Assembly: GCA_004000155.1 (NCBI GenBank)
Contig: RCSS01000109.1
Span: 1-11,013, forward strand
Reading direction: 5' to 3'
DNA: 11,013 bases
DNA from: Tubulinosema ratisbonensis
Taxonomy: Eukaryota; Microsporidia; Tubulinosematidae
Shown here: positions 7,065-11,013 of the stretch, piece after piece
Layout of the letters: every line of letters begins with the position of its first letter
Numbering within the stretch: the stretch's first letter is position 1
Made by a program: the position numbers and the translations under genes
Notes under the pieces: model-generated
The model's input: only the letters and a program-made list of their open reading frames with translations
Told to the model about the DNA's origin: nothing
Databases searched by the model: none

Positions 7065-7423
7065 TAAATATTTTGCTTAAAGTTAATATTCTTAGAAATT
7101 TAAAAGGTTTAATTTTTATATTTTTATTTTAACTTATTTCATATTATTCTCTTTGCCTTTTTGAGGTTCAACGATTTGTATACTTTAAATATGGCAAGAT
7201 ATTTGAATTACCTTATATGAAATAAACATGTTACATAAATATATAAAAATTAAAAATTAGACAAAAAATTTAATCTGTTATTTTTACTCAAATTATTCGA
7301 AGAATTTTAAACGTAAATTAAGATTTTGCGGGATATTAGTTATAAATAACTTTTTATAAGAAATATTAATTTTTAACCATTTTTTTAAAGAAATAAAATA
7401 ATTTTTATTTATTTTATTTTTTA

Positions 7424-7434
7424 GGGTTAAATTT
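7424..7434 (+). promoter_or_regulatory. GGG/AAATTT start-site motif of the 7441 gene
   Basis: GGGTTAAATTT sits 7-17 bases before the ATG at 7441. A GGG element combined with an AAATTT element directly before the start codon is a described microsporidian transcription signal. It supports this ATG as the true start and implies a very short 5' untranslated region. G triplets are rare in this sequence, so the match is more than background. Confidence 0.6.
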
Positions 7435-7440
7435 TTATCC

Positions 7441-8505
7441 ATGAAAATAAATTTAAAAAAGGTGCATGAATCAAAAACAAATCACAAAAACATAGAACAA
7501 TCACCACAAAGCACAAAAATACTCCTTTGGTCCAAAAACAAATCAAAATTCTCTATCTACGACCTAAAAACTAAAAAATTTACAAAAATAAATGACTTTC
7601 CATCCAAAATAACTCATATCTCTTGGTACAATGATGATACAAAATTACTTATAACCACAAAAGATAAACTATTTTCATTTCGTATAAAAAATGAGCAATT
7701 AAAAGAAATTTTAAAGGTAAACAATGTTAAACAAGCATATTTTTTTGAATATATAATATTAGTTACCAAGAAAAAAATTTTCTTTGTAGAAGAAAGTAAT
7801 TTTATTGTTGGTAAATTTAATTTTACATTTTTTAAAAGAATTAATGAAAATTTTTTAGTGATTTACAATGAAAATGTGTTTATTTTTAATGAAAAATTGA
7901 AGATTATTTTTGATAAAAAGTTTCAGTTGAATGGCAAGGTGTACGATGTTAATATTAGAAATGATAAAATATATTTTTTGATAGGTGATAGAATAATAGG
8001 ACATGATTTAAATTTAGAGATTAAAGATAATAAACAGATTGCTGAATTAATAAACCAAAAATCTTCCGCTGAACAACCAATAAACGTAAACTCAAACCAG
8101 GAGATAAACAATTTTGATAAAAATATTTTAAATATTCTAAGTGGAAAAATAAACAAAAAAATCAAATTTAAAAAATCAAAAAAATTTCATATTTCTGACA
8201 ATTATTTGTACATTTTTTGTAATAATAATTTAATTATTGCAGAAAAGAACCTTTTAGAAATAAAACATACACTTTTTTTGACTAATGTTTCTTTTGATAA
8301 CAAAGAAGAATCATTTTATGGGATAAGTGATGGTAAATTTGTTTGTTATTGTGAAGATTTAGATGATTTATTAAAGTTTAAACTTATGAGAGAATCTTTT
8401 GTTTATGATGAATTAGAAGATGAATTTGATATTAGTGATCCTAATTACAAGGATATATTTTATGATGATGATAGGGTTAGTTTTAAGAATGAAAAGGAAA
8501 AATAA
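7441..8505 (+). CDS. Divergent WD40-like beta-propeller protein, 354 aa
   Basis: The ATG at 7441 is supported by the GGG/AAATTT motif just upstream. The first 25 residues are polar. From there to about residue 305 the protein is a series of short hydrophobic strand pairs typical of WD40 blades: ILLW at 27-30, SIYDLKT at 38-44, ITHISWYNDDTKLLITT at 57-73, VYDVNIRNDKIYFLIGD at 167-183, LYIFCNNNLIIAE at 256-268 and FYGISDGKFVCY at 292-303. A charged insert lies near residues 195-245. The length suits one propeller, though canonical GH and WD dipeptides are mostly eroded, as is usual in microsporidia. The last 35 residues are acidic (YDELEDEFDISD near 322-333). No membrane segment is seen, which argues against a Sec12-type protein. 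Such proteins are usually scaffolds; nucleolar ribosome-biogenesis factors are one option, but I cannot name this one. It lies 106 bp before MCM3 on the same strand. Confidence 0.8.
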   Translation: MKINLKKVHESKTNHKNIEQSPQSTKILLWSKNKSKFSIYDLKTKKFTKINDFPSKITHISWYNDDTKLLITTKDKLFSFRIKNEQLKEILKVNNVKQAYFFEYIILVTKKKIFFVEESNFIVGKFNFTFFKRINENFLVIYNENVFIFNEKLKIIFDKKFQLNGKVYDVNIRNDKIYFLIGDRIIGHDLNLEIKDNKQIAELINQKSSAEQPINVNSNQEINNFDKNILNILSGKINKKIKFKKSKKFHISDNYLYIFCNNNLIIAEKNLLEIKHTLFLTNVSFDNKEESFYGISDGKFVCYCEDLDDLLKFKLMRESFVYDELEDEFDISDPNYKDIFYDDDRVSFKNEKEK

Positions 8506-8606
8506 TTTTTGTATTATTTAATGATTAAAGAAAATGTTTTTTANNNATTTTAAAAAATTAACCAATCAAAAAAATACAATAAAATTTAATTAATTTAATA
8601 TTAAAA

Positions 8607-8609
8607 CCC
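8607..8609 (+). promoter_or_regulatory. CCC start-site motif of MCM3
   Basis: A CCC triplet two bases before the ATG at 8612 (AAAACCCTAATG) matches the CCC-type signal described immediately upstream of microsporidian genes. An AAATTT is also present at 8582-8587. Together they support this ATG and a transcript with almost no leader. Confidence 0.6.
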
Positions 8610-8611
8610 TA

Positions 8612-10624
<2,013 letters not shown>

Positions 10625-10679
10625 TTAAAGGTTAGTTATTAATTAATTAAGAAAATATAAAATATAAAATAAAATATAA

Positions 10680-10742
10680 ACTATAAAATATAAAATAAAA
10701 ACTATAAAATATAAAATAAAAACTATAAAATATAAAATAAAA
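10680..10742. repeat. Three perfect tandem 21-bp AT repeats downstream of MCM3
   Basis: A 21-bp unit starting ACTATAAAATATAAAATAAA is present three times without a mismatch at 10680-10700, 10701-10721 and 10722-10742. It is followed by a truncated copy (ACTA) and preceded by degenerate ATAAAATATAAAATAAA sequence from about 10654. It begins about 55 bp after the MCM3 stop, so it probably lies in or near the transcript's 3' end. Confidence 0.9.
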
Positions 10743-11013
10743 ACTATTGATTTTTTAATAAAAGATACTTGTTAATACTTAATTGTTTTAGGTAAAGTTA
10801 TAAAACATTTATCTTTTAATATAAATTATTTTATTTTTTATGATATTTATTTAAAAATATAAATTTATTTTTATAAAAATTGATTTTATATTAAGTTAAA
10901 CCATGGAATCAAATTAAGCACCTTTTAATGAAAACATAACAAATGTTTTTGTTTAACTAATTTAGTTTGTGTAAATTCTTTTTTATTATTCATTTAAGGT
11001 TAAAATTCTAAAC
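10743..11013. other. AT-rich spacer at right edge, no gene seen
   Basis: No frame on either strand remains open to the window edge. The ATG at 10903 opens only four codons. GGTTAAAATT at 10998-11007 resembles the GGGTTAAATTT element before the 7441 gene, so another plus-strand gene might start just beyond the window. Confidence 0.5.

Larger units (their letters stand above)
4442..7423. other. Gene-free region of about 3 kb rich in inverted repeats
   Basis: No frame on either strand looks like a protein gene. The 4442-5130 part is plain AT sequence with small palindromes (20 bp at 4836-4855; an 8-bp stem with TAAT loop at 5088-5107). From 5157 to 6630 it holds four separate structured elements listed individually below. 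The part at about 6480-6790 is visibly richer in G and C than its surroundings. The remainder to 7423 is AT spacer with one short hairpin at 7041-7064. No tRNA or rRNA was recognised. It could be a non-coding RNA locus, a decayed mobile element, or a chromosomal site such as an origin or centromere; the sequence does not decide among these. Confidence 0.6.

Overview
The window is very AT-rich eukaryotic nuclear DNA with intronless genes, most likely from a microsporidian with a loose, AT-expanded genome. Four things point there: an MCM3 replicative helicase cut down to about 670 residues (animal and fungal versions are roughly 800-970); short GGG/AAATTT-type and CCC-type motifs directly before start codons, as described for microsporidia; small fast-evolving proteins with secretion signals, rich in Lys, Glu and Asn; and no bacterial-style operons or Shine-Dalgarno sites. 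The species cannot be told from sequence reading alone.

Layout. Positions 1-4441 hold four small lineage-specific genes. Two are on the minus strand: a secreted protein running off the left edge (1-437) with a ricin-B/beta-trefoil-like signature, and an unrecognised 134-residue protein (678-1082). Two are on the plus strand: 1297-2409 and 3749-4441. Both begin with nearly the same hydrophobic leader and end in basic, His-containing tails. The first has a possible beta-trefoil-like head, an acidic middle and a duplicated basic decapeptide. The second carries six exact-length heptad repeats. These look like candidate secreted or host-facing proteins.

Positions 4442-7423 are a gene-free stretch of about 3 kb. 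It is not featureless: it holds a perfect 61-bp inverted repeat (5157-5313), a 48-nt palindrome whose only mismatches are G.T (6126-6173), a 112-nt hairpin with a perfect 22-bp arm (6363-6474), and a locally GC-richer patch with two consecutive stem-loops (6597-6630) followed by T tracts. This is the most interesting part of the window.

Positions 7424-10624 are a housekeeping block on the plus strand: a divergent WD40-like beta-propeller protein (7441-8505) and MCM3 (8612-10624), each with a microsporidian-type start-site motif. MCM3 would act with MCM2 and MCM4-7 in the replicative helicase. The right end is AT-rich spacer with a three-copy 21-bp tandem array. Another tandem array (28 bp, three copies) lies directly after the stop codon of the 1297-2409 gene. 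Scattered N positions (1718-1721, 2435, 8544-8546, 9417-9418, 9423, 9426, 9955, 10385) mark unresolved bases.
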